From: Bacteroidia bacterium
Lineage (GTDB): Bacteria; Bacteroidota; Bacteroidia; Palsa-965
Reading direction: 5' to 3'
DNA length: 64,000 bases
Assembly (NCBI GenBank): GCA_025454955.1
Contig: JALONL010000024.1
Coordinates: 1-64,000, forward strand
In this document: positions 27,436 to 37,286 of the stretch, piece after piece
How the letters are laid out: each line of letters opens with the position of its first letter
Position numbering within the stretch: position 1 is the first letter of the stretch
The notes under the pieces: model-generated
Database searches by the model: none
The model's input: only the letters and a program-made list of their open reading frames with translations
What the model was told of the DNA's origin: nothing
Made by a program: the position numbers and the translations under genes

Positions 27436-28227
27436 ATGAACAAATCATTCATTCTGGCAGGTTTCGGATTATTCATTGCCGGAACTTCGCTCGTAGGGCA
27501 AATTACTTCGGGCACTATTTCCTACACCCGCACCGTGAAGGTAAAATTTCAGGGCCCGCCACAGTTTCAACCTCCCGGCGGCGGAGGCGAACACATAATC
27601 AATCAGAAACTCGAACTGCTTTTTTCGGGTCAGCAAATGCTCCTGCGCAATGTACAGGAAAGTACCAACGATACGCCAGAAGAAGAAGGCGCAGTGGTAG
27701 TTCGTGTAATGGGAGCTTCAGATAATAATGAGGTCTTTACCGATCTTACCACACGCAAAAAAAGCAGTTTACGCGAGTTGGGCAAAGATGTGTATGTGGT
27801 TGACGACACCCTCACCGACGAAAACTGGCAACTAAGCACCGAAACCAAATCACTTCTCGGCCACACCTGCCGCAAGGCCACCCGGCAGGAAATTCGATGG
27901 GTAAAACAAATGCAGTTTATTAACGACGAAATGAAACTCGATTCCATACTCGATACCATTCCCATTGTAGCCTGGTATGCCGAAGGTTTTGGCCTGAACG
28001 GCGGCCCCGAAGCCACCGGAGTATTGAAAGGAATGATTCTCGAATACGATGTGGACAACGGCCGCATTCATTGTGTGGCCACCGAAATTTCGAAAGAAGT
28101 AAAAACGAAAGAAATAAAAATGCCCAAAGGCAAACACATTACTGCCGCCCAATACAAAATATTAGAAGCCGATTTTCGCCGCAAAATGATGCAGAACCGC
28201 GGAATGCGAATGCCGCCTCCGAGGTAA
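27436..28227 (+). CDS. GLPGLI-family exported protein
   Basis: 263 residues. Signal peptide ends LVGQ. It has the family layout: an ISYTRTVKVKF opening strand, KSLLGHTCRKATRQE (usual form ILGYKCKKA), then WYAEGFGLNGGPEATGVLKGMILEYD, which corresponds to the GPxGLPGLIL block although the GLPGLI letters themselves are altered to ATGVLKGMI. The C-terminus is basic and Met-rich (RKMMQNRGMRMPPP). The function of the family is unknown; members are often encoded near outer-membrane receptors, as here. Confidence 0.8.
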   Translation: MNKSFILAGFGLFIAGTSLVGQITSGTISYTRTVKVKFQGPPQFQPPGGGGEHIINQKLELLFSGQQMLLRNVQESTNDTPEEEGAVVVRVMGASDNNEVFTDLTTRKKSSLRELGKDVYVVDDTLTDENWQLSTETKSLLGHTCRKATRQEIRWVKQMQFINDEMKLDSILDTIPIVAWYAEGFGLNGGPEATGVLKGMILEYDVDNGRIHCVATEISKEVKTKEIKMPKGKHITAAQYKILEADFRRKMMQNRGMRMPPPR

Positions 28228-28251
28228 AATTCAGAATTATTCTGTTTGATA

Positions 28252-28290
28252 AGAGGCTGTCTCAACTTTTTGAGACAGCCTCTCCTTTTT
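28252..28290 (+). terminator. Rho-independent terminator of the GLPGLI gene
   Basis: A perfect 14-bp stem (28252-28265 with 28270-28283) and a 4-nt loop are followed on the plus strand by CCTTTTTTT. It lies 24 nt past the stop codon. Confidence 0.9.
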
Positions 28291-28512
28291 TTCCGTAAGC
28301 AATATGATTTATTCTCCCCCATCAAATCGCATCTCTGCATGAATAGCTTAGTTGTACTGGTAATCCGGATTAATATTGCAATGAACAATCCATTCCATTT
28401 TCTTTTATTCTGATATCACAGCGATTGGGAATATGATTATTTACAACAGCTTCAACGATGGTATCAAAACAAAAAAGAATAATTTCCAAACGGGCTGGTT
28501 TCAAAAAAATAC

Positions 28513-28555
28513 AAGCTAAAAGACTTATAACAAAGGGATATAAGTCTTTTAGCTT
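28513..28555. repeat. Isolated 17-bp perfect inverted repeat
   Basis: Arms 28513-28529 and 28539-28555 (AAGCTAAAAGACTTATA and its complement) enclose a 9-nt loop. No T-run follows on either strand, so it is not a standard terminator. It sits about 120 nt past the stop of the minus-strand barrel gene, in a 448-bp gap (28228-28675) where I see no credible gene. Confidence 0.7.
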
Positions 28556-28675
28556 ATAAAAGCATTCATCCAATAATTTTGCATTGAAGCAGCTGTGCAG
28601 CAATTTACGCAAAAAACAGTCTGAGAAAATACAAAGGGCATTACACAAATCAATCTGCAAGCCGAAACACTTCAC

Positions 28676-31480
28676 TCACCGCCCCATCATCATCATTCTG
28701 TGTCCGCCCATGCGGGGTTCGGGGGCTTTGCCTAATTTATACGTAAAGCTCAGCATCGCATACCGGCGCAGCGTGGTATATCGTTGAATTTCCACAAATG
28801 TATCTTCCACATTCTGCTCAATGCCGGTGTTGGTATTGAGCATATCAAACACAGTGAGTTTAAGCTGCCCCTTATCGGCTTTAAGAAACATCCACGAAAC
28901 AGAAGAAGTCCAGAGCGGGAAGCGGGTTTGCACACCGGTGTTCTGATTGGTGGCAATGTTATAATCGAATGCCGACTCAAGTACTATGCCCCATTTGGTT
29001 TGCCAGCTCAGCGAGGTAGTGTAGGTTTGGGTAATAAACCGGTTGTTGTTTTGCGGGGTAAGTGTAAAACGTCCGTCAGACACCAGTAAAGATCCCCGCA
29101 CACCAATTTCAAAGCTGTCTGTGGGTGTAAAGTTCCAGCTGAGTATTGTTTCGGTGGAAAGGCTGGTGTTGCGGTTGTTTTGAGAATTAATTACCGACCA
29201 GGTACGCGAATAATTGGGTTGTAAAGTGAGATCGATATTGCTGAATAATTTCTCAAAATCATACGAAATGTTCATCATCACATAACCATTATCTCTGGGT
29301 TTACCATTTACAGGAATAGAAAACCGGCGCCCCAGCGTATCGAGCGAAACACTGTTTACCACTGCGTGCAACGAACGCGAGAAATTAGAGCTTACGACAA
29401 AGTTGAAACTGCCCGTAGGATCGGGAGCCATGTACTGAACAAATAAGTTGTGCAGTTCTTCCGGTCGCAGCGAAGCATTGCCCGAAGAAATATTTAGCGG
29501 ATCGGAAATGTCCAACACCGGATTGAGGCTTGTTACATCGGGCGGTGTAAGGTCGGTGGAGTACACAATCCAGAGTTTTTTCACCTTACTGAAATCGTAG
29601 CTGAGTCTGAAAAACGGCAATATGTTGGTAAATACCCTGCTGCTGCTGCCCTGCAGGTCGAACGATTCGCCCACAAGCTGCGACTGTCGCAGAGTGGCTC
29701 CCAGGGTGATGTTCTTCTTTTTCTTTTCGAAATTGTAACGTATTCCGGCTCCGGCGTAACGGAAAGTAAGTGCAAAATTATTGCTCAGTGCCTGCTGGAA
29801 AATTAATGAGGAATTATCGAGCGTATCCACCTTATACACATTGCGGTCGTTCTGCAGGGTGCGGGTGTTGCCATCAATGCTCATTACTAACTTCGAATAT
29901 TTTCCTACCGGCTCGGTCCACGAAATGTTCAGTGTTTGTTCGCTGCGGGTATCGTCGGTGCGGTTTCGCTGGCGCTGGAGACGGGTAAACGAACCTGATT
30001 CGGTAAAAAACGAAGTGCTGTTTTCAGGCTCACTGAAATTATCGGAATACCGCTGATTCACTCTCCAGGTTATACTGAAATTACGCCCCTTGCGCAGCAT
30101 ACGACGCGTGAAAGTGATTTCGTTGTTAAACGAATAAGCATCGCGGCCCGAGAAATTATTGTTGCTGCCGGTATTGATTAACCCGCCCGATGCCGTGGTG
30201 GTATTAAATCCGCTGAAATTATTGCTGCGCGAATTGGTGTAGGTAAAACCCGTGCGCATACGAATTTTGGTAAGCGAATCAACACGAAACTCGGCATTGA
30301 AATTGATGCGGTGATTATCCGTATAATTATCCAGCAGCGAATTGCTGAAACGGTTAAATGCCGAATCAGGCAAAGCGAAATATTGTTCTGACGACGACTC
30401 CAGTTCGCGCTGCCGTTTGGTGTAAAAATAATTTCCGGTAAACGTAAGGTTCTTTCCGAACTCATCGGTAAAATTTACTCCACCGGCCCAGCTTGTATTT
30501 ATACCATTTCCCACACCCATTCCCATTCCTCCGCCATCTTCGCCAAGCATCCTGAACATACCGCCGCCCTGCGAAAATCCCGACGACATATTCACCGCAT
30601 CCTGAAACGAAAAGGCCCGCTCGTTGATGTTGTTCGCATTGGCCAGCAGCGACACGCGGCGGTTACCATTAAAACGGTTGTAATTCATGTTGGCCCGGTA
30701 GCGATTGTCAGTACCTGCCCCCACACTGGCCATACCGAAACTTCCGTTTTTCTTGTCGTCTTTCAGCGTCAGGTTAATAGTGGTTTCACTCGAACCATCC
30801 TTCACACCGGTAGCCGCTTCGGTTTCTGATGCACGCTGAAAAACCTGCACTTTCTTCACTGCATCGGCCTGTATGTTTCGTCCGGCCAGCGCAGGATCGT
30901 CGGAGAAAAACTCTTTTCCATCCACCAGTATCTTCGTTACTTTTTGCCCGTTAACCGTGTAAGTCCCGTCGGAATTCACTTTCACGCCCGGCAGCTTTTT
31001 CATCAGGTCTTCGGCAGAGGCGTTTGGTGCGGTGCGATAGGAACTTGCGTTAAATTCCAGCGTATCGCCTTTCAGCGTTACCGGCGGAGCTTCTTCTTCC
31101 ACCACTACTTCCGAAAGCAGCACCGAGCGGTGCGTTACATAAATATTTTTGAGCTCTACATTGAGCGTATCGGGCGAAACAGTAAACTTGCGGCTGTAGC
31201 TGCGGTAAGCAGTGTGCGTAATAAGCACACGATAATTTCCCGGCCCCACACCTTTCAGTGTAAATGCGCCCAGCGTATCGGTCATGGTAAAAGTAATCAG
31301 CGACGAATCGCGCTGACGCATGAGTGTAACCACTGCGCCCTCTACCACGCCCTTCCCGGCCGGAGGAGCGGCAAACACACTATCGCGCACTATGCCGCGC
31401 ACAGAGCCGGTGCCGCGCTGGGCCATAATTTCGCCGCCAACTATGAGCAGGGTTGCAAGAAGAAAAATATATCTCAGCAT
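28676..31480 (-). CDS. Large TonB-receptor-like outer-membrane beta-barrel protein
   Basis: 934 residues from the ATG; a TTG two codons upstream also continues the frame. Signal peptide ends EIMAQ. A carboxypeptidase-regulatory-like domain follows (about 25-110), then a plug-like domain with APNASAEDLMKKLPGVKV and VTKILVDGKEFF, then a long barrel. It resembles the outer-membrane beta-barrel family (OMP_b-brl_3 type) often found with GLPGLI proteins. The C-terminus ends MGGHRMMMMGR, an unusual His/Met-rich tail for a barrel, which normally ends in an aromatic residue; the GLPGLI neighbour also has a Met-rich end. A metal-related role is possible but only inferred. Confidence 0.88.
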   Translation of the reverse strand: MLRYIFLLATLLIVGGEIMAQRGTGSVRGIVRDSVFAAPPAGKGVVEGAVVTLMRQRDSSLITFTMTDTLGAFTLKGVGPGNYRVLITHTAYRSYSRKFTVSPDTLNVELKNIYVTHRSVLLSEVVVEEEAPPVTLKGDTLEFNASSYRTAPNASAEDLMKKLPGVKVNSDGTYTVNGQKVTKILVDGKEFFSDDPALAGRNIQADAVKKVQVFQRASETEAATGVKDGSSETTINLTLKDDKKNGSFGMASVGAGTDNRYRANMNYNRFNGNRRVSLLANANNINERAFSFQDAVNMSSGFSQGGGMFRMLGEDGGGMGMGVGNGINTSWAGGVNFTDEFGKNLTFTGNYFYTKRQRELESSSEQYFALPDSAFNRFSNSLLDNYTDNHRINFNAEFRVDSLTKIRMRTGFTYTNSRSNNFSGFNTTTASGGLINTGSNNNFSGRDAYSFNNEITFTRRMLRKGRNFSITWRVNQRYSDNFSEPENSTSFFTESGSFTRLQRQRNRTDDTRSEQTLNISWTEPVGKYSKLVMSIDGNTRTLQNDRNVYKVDTLDNSSLIFQQALSNNFALTFRYAGAGIRYNFEKKKKNITLGATLRQSQLVGESFDLQGSSSRVFTNILPFFRLSYDFSKVKKLWIVYSTDLTPPDVTSLNPVLDISDPLNISSGNASLRPEELHNLFVQYMAPDPTGSFNFVVSSNFSRSLHAVVNSVSLDTLGRRFSIPVNGKPRDNGYVMMNISYDFEKLFSNIDLTLQPNYSRTWSVINSQNNRNTSLSTETILSWNFTPTDSFEIGVRGSLLVSDGRFTLTPQNNNRFITQTYTTSLSWQTKWGIVLESAFDYNIATNQNTGVQTRFPLWTSSVSWMFLKADKGQLKLTVFDMLNTNTGIEQNVEDTFVEIQRYTTLRRYAMLSFTYKLGKAPEPRMGGHRMMMMGR

Positions 31481-31654
31481 TTTCAAACTTTATGGTAACA
31501 GCGCAAACATACCTTTCTTCTTTCCTCAGGCGGGTTAAGCGAGGTGTGAAACACGTTAACGGAGGTTAAAATCTTATCAAAGCTACACGTTTGAAGGGAA
31601 TTAGCCGTTTGAAAGTGACAAATGGCAATAGCCGCTGAAAAAAGGGGCGGAGCT

Positions 31655-31771
31655 AATCTGGCAGCAGCAAAAACAGATTGGGTGCTTACCTCTCCGAGAT
31701 TTTAAAAATCTCGGAGAGGTGAGTTTGTATTTTTTGTTTTTGTTGCTGCCAGATTCCCACTGCAATCACGG
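31655..31771. repeat. Compound palindromic element, copy B
   Basis: The outer 21-nt arms 31655-31675 and 31735-31755 match at 20 of 21 positions, with the one difference a G-U pair. The inner 16-bp perfect arms 31688-31703 and 31705-31720 have the core CCGAGATTTT. Right of the outer arm is CCCACTGCAATCACGG (31756-31771), the reverse complement of the GATTGCAGYGG motif. The 345-bp gap between the barrel gene and uvrA contains only this element as far as I can see. Confidence 0.85.
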
Positions 31772-31825
31772 TTTCCGCAGAAATTGCAATATCAATCCAT
31801 CCGATACAATAAAACCAGCACTCGT

Positions 31826-34714
31826 TTAAACCGCCTTCGCCTTCACCAATCCCTTGGCCGAAGTCTCCAACTCCTCCTTCAAAAACTTCGCAGTAAATCC
31901 GGGAAGCTGTTTCACCATCTGCTCGGGTGTGCCGGTAAACAAAATCTGTCCGCCGCCGCTGCCGCCTTCGGGGCCGAGGTCGATAATATGATCGGCCACT
32001 TTGATAATGTCCATGTTGTGCTCAATGACCAGCACAGTGTTGCCCTGCTCCACGAGTAAATTAAGCACTTCGAGCAAAATGCGGATGTCTTCGAAATGCA
32101 GGCCGGTGGTGGGCTCGTCGAGAATGTACAGCGTGTTGCCGGTTTGCTTGCGCGCCAGTTCGGTGGCCAATTTTACGCGCTGTGCCTCGCCGCCCGAAAG
32201 CGTGGTGCTTTGCTGCCCCAGTGTGATGTAGCCCAAACCCACATCCTGCAAGGCTTTTACGCGTTGCAGAATAGACGGCTGTGCTTCGAAAAATTCAACG
32301 GCCTGATCGATGGTCATGTCAAGCACATCGCTTACCGACTTGCCCTTGTAGCGTACTTCCAGCGTTTCGCGGTTGTAGCGGCGGCCGTTGCAGGTTTCGC
32401 AAAGCACATATACATCGGGCAGGAAATTCATTTCAATGGTGCGCAAACCTGCGCCCTGACAGGTTTCGCAACGCCCGCCCTTTACGTTGAACGAAAAACG
32501 GCCGGGCTTGTAACCACGTATTTTCGCCTCGGGCAACTCCGAAAAGAGTGTGCGTATATCCGAAAACACACTGGTGTATGTGGCCGGATTGGAGCGCGGT
32601 GTGCGGCCAATGGGGCTTTGGTCAATGTCTATTACCTTATCAATATGCTCAAGGCCGTGTATTTTTTTATACGGCAGGGGCTTGCGGTCGCTGCGGTAAA
32701 ACTGGCGGCTGAGTATGGGGTAAAGCGTTTCGTTAATGAGCGACGATTTACCGCTGCCGCTCACACCCGTTACGCACACAAACTTGCCCAACGGCAAATC
32801 GAGTGTTACGTTTTGCAGGTTGTGGCCGGTGCATCCGCTCAGTACGATGGATTTGCCATTGCCTTTGCGGCGTTGTGCGGGCACGGCAATCTGGCGGCGG
32901 CCGGTAATGTAGTCGGCAGTGAGTGTGTCGAATTTCAGCAGCTCGGCCGGTGTGCCCTGCGCCACAATTTGCCCGCCGTGTATGCCTGCGCGCGGGCCCA
33001 CGTCGAGTACGTGGTCGGCGGCAAGAATCATTTCCTTGTCGTGCTCCACCACCAGCACCGAGTTGCCAATGTCGCGCAGGTTTTTCAGCGCATCAATCAA
33101 GCGCACATTATCGCGCTGATGCAAACCAATGCTCGGCTCGTCGAGAATATACAGCACACCTACCAGCTGCGACCCTATTTGCGTGGCTAATCTGATACGC
33201 TGTGCCTCGCCGCCCGAAAGCGATTTCGAGCTCCGGTCGATGGAGAGATACGTAAGGCCCACATCGAGCAGAAACTGCAGACGGGTGCGTATTTCTTTCA
33301 GTACTTCGGTACCAATGCTGCGCTGCCTTTCGCTGATGCGGTCTTCGAGGCCGTTCATCCACGCGCTGAGTTCGAGCAGGCCCATGGCAGCCAGTTCGGC
33401 AATGTTTTTATTATCTACACGGAAATACAGGGCTTCCTTCTTCAGCCTTGTACCGTGGCATTGCGGGCACTGCGCTTCATTCATAAACTCCTGCGCCCAT
33501 TTCTGTGTGCCGGTGCTTCCCTCCTGCTCCTGCCGCGAAAGAAAATTCACCACGCCTTCAAACGAAAGCGAATAGCTGCTGCCGCTTCCGGTGCTGTCGC
33601 TTTTCACTTTCAGCATTTCGTCGGTGCCGAAGAGTATGGCGTTGAGCGCATCTTCGGGAATTTCGCGGATCGGGTCGGAGAGTTTGAATTTGTACTTGTC
33701 GGCAATGGCATCGAGCTGGCGGAAAATCCAGCTTGCGCGGTATTCGCCAATGGGTACAATGCCGCCGGCTTTTATGCTTTTGCCCTTGTTGGGAATAATT
33801 TTGTTTACGTCTATTTCGAGAATATGCCCCAGGCCGTTGCACTTGTGGCAGGCTCCGTAGGGCGAGTTGAACGAAAAAAGATTCGGCGCCGGATCGTCGT
33901 AAGCAATGCCCGAAGTGGGACACATCAGGTGGCGGCTGAAATGGCGCACCGTGTCTTTGCCCGGCTCAGTCACCATAATAGTACCTTTGCCGTGACGCAG
34001 TGCCAGTTTCAGGCTTTCGTTCAGGCGTTGTTTGTCGTTTTCGTTTACTTCGAGGCGATCAATTACAATTTCAATATCGTGTACTTTGTAGCGGTCGAGT
34101 TGCAAACGTGTGGTGAGTTCCACCACTTCGCCATCGACACGGGCGCGCAGAAAACCCTGTTTACGAATTTGCTCAAACAGTTCGCGGTAATGACCTTTGC
34201 GGCCTTTTACCACCGGGGCAAGAAGCAGAATTTTTTTGCCTTCGTAGCTGCTCTGCAAAAGATCGAGAATCTGCTCGTCGGAGTAACGCACCATTTTCTC
34301 GCCCGTTACGTATGAGAATGCATCCGATGCGCGGGCGTAGAGCAGGCGGAGAAAATCGTAAATCTCGGTAATGGTGCCTACCGTGGAGCGCGGGTTTTTG
34401 TTTACCGTTTTCTGCTCAATCGAAATTACCGGACTCAGGCCGGTAATCTTGTCCACATCGGGCCGTTCCAGATCGCCCAGAAACTGCCGGGCGTAGGCCG
34501 AAAATGTTTCGATGTAACGGCGCTGGCCTTCGGCATAAATGGTATCGAAAGCAAGCGACGATTTGCCTGATCCCGAAAGGCCGGTAACCACCACGAGCTG
34601 ATTGCGCGGAATGGAAACGCTAACGTCTTTCAGGTTATGTACGCGGGCACCAATTACTTCGAGTGTTTCGTTTTCACTTTCGGCAATGGGCGGTAATTCT
34701 GTTTTTTTAGCCAT
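31826..34714 (-). CDS. uvrA: Excinuclease ABC subunit A
   Basis: 962 residues. Damage-recognition ATPase of nucleotide excision repair. Two ABC modules: Walker A GLSGSGKSS near 45 and GVSGSGKSS near 650, with two LSGGEAQR signatures. Zinc-binding cysteines appear in CHKCNGLG and CPQCHGTR, and in the C-terminal CETCQGAG...CETCNG finger. In the first finger the opening pair reads CPTSG, with Ser for the second Cys, a form I associate with Bacteroidota UvrA. It stands alone, with compound repeat B downstream. Confidence 0.97.
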   Translation of the reverse strand: MAKKTELPPIAESENETLEVIGARVHNLKDVSVSIPRNQLVVVTGLSGSGKSSLAFDTIYAEGQRRYIETFSAYARQFLGDLERPDVDKITGLSPVISIEQKTVNKNPRSTVGTITEIYDFLRLLYARASDAFSYVTGEKMVRYSDEQILDLLQSSYEGKKILLLAPVVKGRKGHYRELFEQIRKQGFLRARVDGEVVELTTRLQLDRYKVHDIEIVIDRLEVNENDKQRLNESLKLALRHGKGTIMVTEPGKDTVRHFSRHLMCPTSGIAYDDPAPNLFSFNSPYGACHKCNGLGHILEIDVNKIIPNKGKSIKAGGIVPIGEYRASWIFRQLDAIADKYKFKLSDPIREIPEDALNAILFGTDEMLKVKSDSTGSGSSYSLSFEGVVNFLSRQEQEGSTGTQKWAQEFMNEAQCPQCHGTRLKKEALYFRVDNKNIAELAAMGLLELSAWMNGLEDRISERQRSIGTEVLKEIRTRLQFLLDVGLTYLSIDRSSKSLSGGEAQRIRLATQIGSQLVGVLYILDEPSIGLHQRDNVRLIDALKNLRDIGNSVLVVEHDKEMILAADHVLDVGPRAGIHGGQIVAQGTPAELLKFDTLTADYITGRRQIAVPAQRRKGNGKSIVLSGCTGHNLQNVTLDLPLGKFVCVTGVSGSGKSSLINETLYPILSRQFYRSDRKPLPYKKIHGLEHIDKVIDIDQSPIGRTPRSNPATYTSVFSDIRTLFSELPEAKIRGYKPGRFSFNVKGGRCETCQGAGLRTIEMNFLPDVYVLCETCNGRRYNRETLEVRYKGKSVSDVLDMTIDQAVEFFEAQPSILQRVKALQDVGLGYITLGQQSTTLSGGEAQRVKLATELARKQTGNTLYILDEPTTGLHFEDIRILLEVLNLLVEQGNTVLVIEHNMDIIKVADHIIDLGPEGGSGGGQILFTGTPEQMVKQLPGFTAKFLKEELETSAKGLVKAKAV

Positions 34715-34788
34715 ATTCAGCGCCGTCGTTCACACCGATCTTTCACTGCTGCCGGGCGGCGTATTTTGGGCAGCGGTGCGTAAAATAA

Positions 34789-35994
34789 TCAGCGTTTGGG
34801 TATTACAAGTTGAGTTCCTTTTGCCGGCGGCAATTTCACATCGGCTTTGTTGGCCTGTGCCAGCAGTTCTGCTTCCACGTCAAAGCGTTGAGCCAGTTTC
34901 TCCCACGTATCGCCTTCCTGTACGGTGTAAAGCGGAGTGCGCGAGAGGCTGTCGGCCAGTACTTCGGCAGTGGTAATGTATTTGCTTGAATCGGTTTTCG
35001 GTGCAGCATCATCCTGCTCGTCGAGTCCGTAAAGTTTTACCCCGTTCCGGGGAAATAACAACGTGTATTTCTTTTTGTTCGGATTGTTGAGGCTGCTTTT
35101 CAGCAGCCAGGGATTCATGAGTTTGAGAATTTTATAGGTCGATTTTTGTTTGATGGCGAAAGCGGCAAGATCGGTAATGGATGAATCGACCGTAACCGCG
35201 TAGGTGGGAATGGGCGGATACAAATCGCCGGTGCGAAGCTGATAGCCGTATGCCTTGGGGCGGGTGAGAATTTCTTTAATGGCCAGTATGCGGTAAATGT
35301 ATCGTGCGGTTTCTTCGTTGAGATACAAATCGTAATAGCTGCCCGATTTTTGTTTTTCAAGCTGTTTGTCAACTCCGCCCATGCCCAGGTTGTAGGAAGC
35401 TGCGGCCAGTGTCCAGTTGTTGTAGCGTTTGTAGGCATCCTTGAAAAGCTCGCAGGCGGCCTGTGTGGCTTTTTCCACGTTGTAGCGTTCGTCCACTTCG
35501 TCAGTCATTTCCAGGCCGTAATGCTGCGCGGTAACCGGCACAAACTGCCAGAACCCGGCTGCCTGCTGCGGCGAAACCGCGTTACTGAAACCGCTTTCCA
35601 CCACCACCACATACTTCAGGTCGTCGGGCAGGCCGTTGCGTTTCAGAATAGGTTCAATGACCGGAAACCAACGGTTGGCCTTTTTATGAAACAGCACCGT
35701 TTGCGACTGCCAGTAGGTATTTATCAGAAGTTCGCGCTCCAATGCTTCGCGCACCGTGAAATCGGTTACCGGCACCTGTTCGCCGCAAAAATTAAGGTCT
35801 TTGGGAATGGTAATTCCAAACACCTTGTAGTTGGCCACAAAATAACTCCGGTAATCTTCGTCCGAAACCTGCCCGCCGCTCGAAAAGTTGAACAGCTTGA
35901 TAAAAACCATGAGTAGAAACAACGCAGGCACAGCCAGCAAATGGCGATGCCAGCGGCGCAAAAAGGCATAAACGGCATTCCATACTTTTTTCAT
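34789..35994 (-). CDS. Lytic transglycosylase with C-terminal LysM domain (MltD-like)
   Basis: 401 residues. An N-terminal membrane segment (about 18-38) precedes an SLT domain with catalytic Glu in VVVESGFSNAVSPQQAAGFWQF and the AAASYNLG block. A C-terminal LysM is at about 350-400 (YTVQEGDTWEKLAQRF). It cleaves the glycan strands of peptidoglycan and binds GlcNAc through LysM. The ATG overlaps the stop of the WecA/TagO-like gene by 4 nt, so the two are translationally coupled. Confidence 0.9.
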   Translation of the reverse strand: MKKVWNAVYAFLRRWHRHLLAVPALFLLMVFIKLFNFSSGGQVSDEDYRSYFVANYKVFGITIPKDLNFCGEQVPVTDFTVREALERELLINTYWQSQTVLFHKKANRWFPVIEPILKRNGLPDDLKYVVVVESGFSNAVSPQQAAGFWQFVPVTAQHYGLEMTDEVDERYNVEKATQAACELFKDAYKRYNNWTLAAASYNLGMGGVDKQLEKQKSGSYYDLYLNEETARYIYRILAIKEILTRPKAYGYQLRTGDLYPPIPTYAVTVDSSITDLAAFAIKQKSTYKILKLMNPWLLKSSLNNPNKKKYTLLFPRNGVKLYGLDEQDDAAPKTDSSKYITTAEVLADSLSRTPLYTVQEGDTWEKLAQRFDVEAELLAQANKADVKLPPAKGTQLVIPKR

Positions 35995-37091
35995 GACTTG
36001 GCTTCATCGGCCGGAGGCGTGGCTGCCACCGGTGGTTTAGAATATCGGGTAATGAAATACAGCGTACCAACCACCAGCAGCGCAAAGCCGCCAAATACCA
36101 GTACGTGCCACCACATCCAGTTTACAATGGTGCCCTGCACCACAAAAATCAGCATCATCGAAATCACAGAAATGCCGCAAAAGGCAAGTGCCACCTGTGA
36201 GTCGGATAATCCAAGATACGAAAGATGGTGTGTGGTATGGTCTTTACCGCCCACAAACGGCGACTGCCCGCGGCGTATGCGGTTAATAACCACCGAAATG
36301 GTATCGGCCAGCGGTATTACAAAAGCCAGCGCGGTAATTACAATGCGTTTCGATACAAAATTGGCCCCGCCAAAATCGGGCTGGTTCCAGAAAAAACGGA
36401 TGCCCACAATGGCCAGTACAATGCCCAGAAACTGGCTGCCCGTATCGCCCATATACAACCGCGATGGATGCCAGTTGAAAAACAAAAACCCGGCAAGGGC
36501 TCCTATTATCCCAATCAGCAGCATCACCAGCGGACTCGACTCATCGCGCGTTACATACAGCGTAATAAGTGCTTCGAGCAATATAAACAACGCCACACAG
36601 GCCGTTATGGCATCCATGTTGTCGAGCATGTTTATCGAATTCATTATTCCCACCACCCAAAACAGCGTGAGAATAATATTGAGCGGCTCCCACTCAAACA
36701 AACGTATGCTCAGCCCAGAGGCAATTAAAATCCACCCGCAGGTAAACTGCACGGTAAATTTGAGCAGCGGACGCGTGTTGTAGGCATCGTCGGCCAGGCC
36801 CATTAAAAAAGCAAGTGTAATGGCTCCCAGAATGCCCAGCAATTCGCTGTCGAGCAAAATGCTGCGGCCGGGGAAAAATATGCCGTAGCTGGCCAGCGAA
36901 AACAAAAACAGCACATAAAAAGTAATACCGCCCAGCGAAGGTTTCTGCCGGCTGTTCCAGCGCACCTGCTCCGTATTTTCACGAATACCCAGCGTTTGCG
37001 CAAAACGAAGCATAAGCCCGTTAAGCAACACCGAAATGAGCATGGCTGCTACAAAAAAACCGGCATAAATAAGTACCAGATAATTGTTCAT
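35991..37091 (-). CDS. Polyprenyl-phosphate GlcNAc-1-phosphate transferase family (WecA/TagO/MraY-like)
   Basis: 366 residues with about ten hydrophobic segments. Family motifs are visible: GLADDAYN (Mg2+-binding Asp pair), MNSINMLDNMDA and NWHPSRLYMGDTGSQFLG. It transfers a sugar-1-phosphate to undecaprenyl phosphate on the cytoplasmic side, starting assembly of a surface glycan. The GlcNAc donor is assumed from WecA-type members. Coupled to the lytic transglycosylase gene; the exopolysaccharide unit lies just upstream, on the far side of the SRPBCC gene. Confidence 0.88.
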   Translation of the reverse strand: MNNYLVLIYAGFFVAAMLISVLLNGLMLRFAQTLGIRENTEQVRWNSRQKPSLGGITFYVLFLFSLASYGIFFPGRSILLDSELLGILGAITLAFLMGLADDAYNTRPLLKFTVQFTCGWILIASGLSIRLFEWEPLNIILTLFWVVGIMNSINMLDNMDAITACVALFILLEALITLYVTRDESSPLVMLLIGIIGALAGFLFFNWHPSRLYMGDTGSQFLGIVLAIVGIRFFWNQPDFGGANFVSKRIVITALAFVIPLADTISVVINRIRRGQSPFVGGKDHTTHHLSYLGLSDSQVALAFCGISVISMMLIFVVQGTIVNWMWWHVLVFGGFALLVVGTLYFITRYSKPPVAATPPADEAKS

Positions 37092-37286
37092 AGACGGTTT
37101 TGGAAATAAGGGTACAAAGGTAAGGATTATGGGGCGATAAAACGCGGTATTCGGGGGTGCTTAAACCAGTAATAACTATCTGATAATCCGTGCAATAAAT
37201 TTACACCACATATTCCGCTGTATGCATTATGAACCTTACACCCTGTTTTTATAAATTAGCCTTCATCCACACAGCCTTCATACAAT

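Noticed and set aside
28370..28675. A 101-codon Cys/Leu-rich minus-strand open frame in the gap after the barrel gene
   Set aside because: It contains the 17-bp inverted repeat, has no recognisable domain or promoter, and its composition looks like translated non-coding AT-rich DNA.
31681..31725. Inner palindrome of copy B as an ordinary terminator only
   Set aside because: It lacks a T-run on either side that would serve a neighbouring gene closely, and it shares outer arms and an external motif with two other copies, which a plain terminator would not.
33890..33960. Missing zinc-finger cysteine (CPTSG) in UvrA as evidence of a broken gene
   Set aside because: The rest of the protein is intact, and a CPxxG form at this place is, as far as I know, usual for Bacteroidota UvrA.
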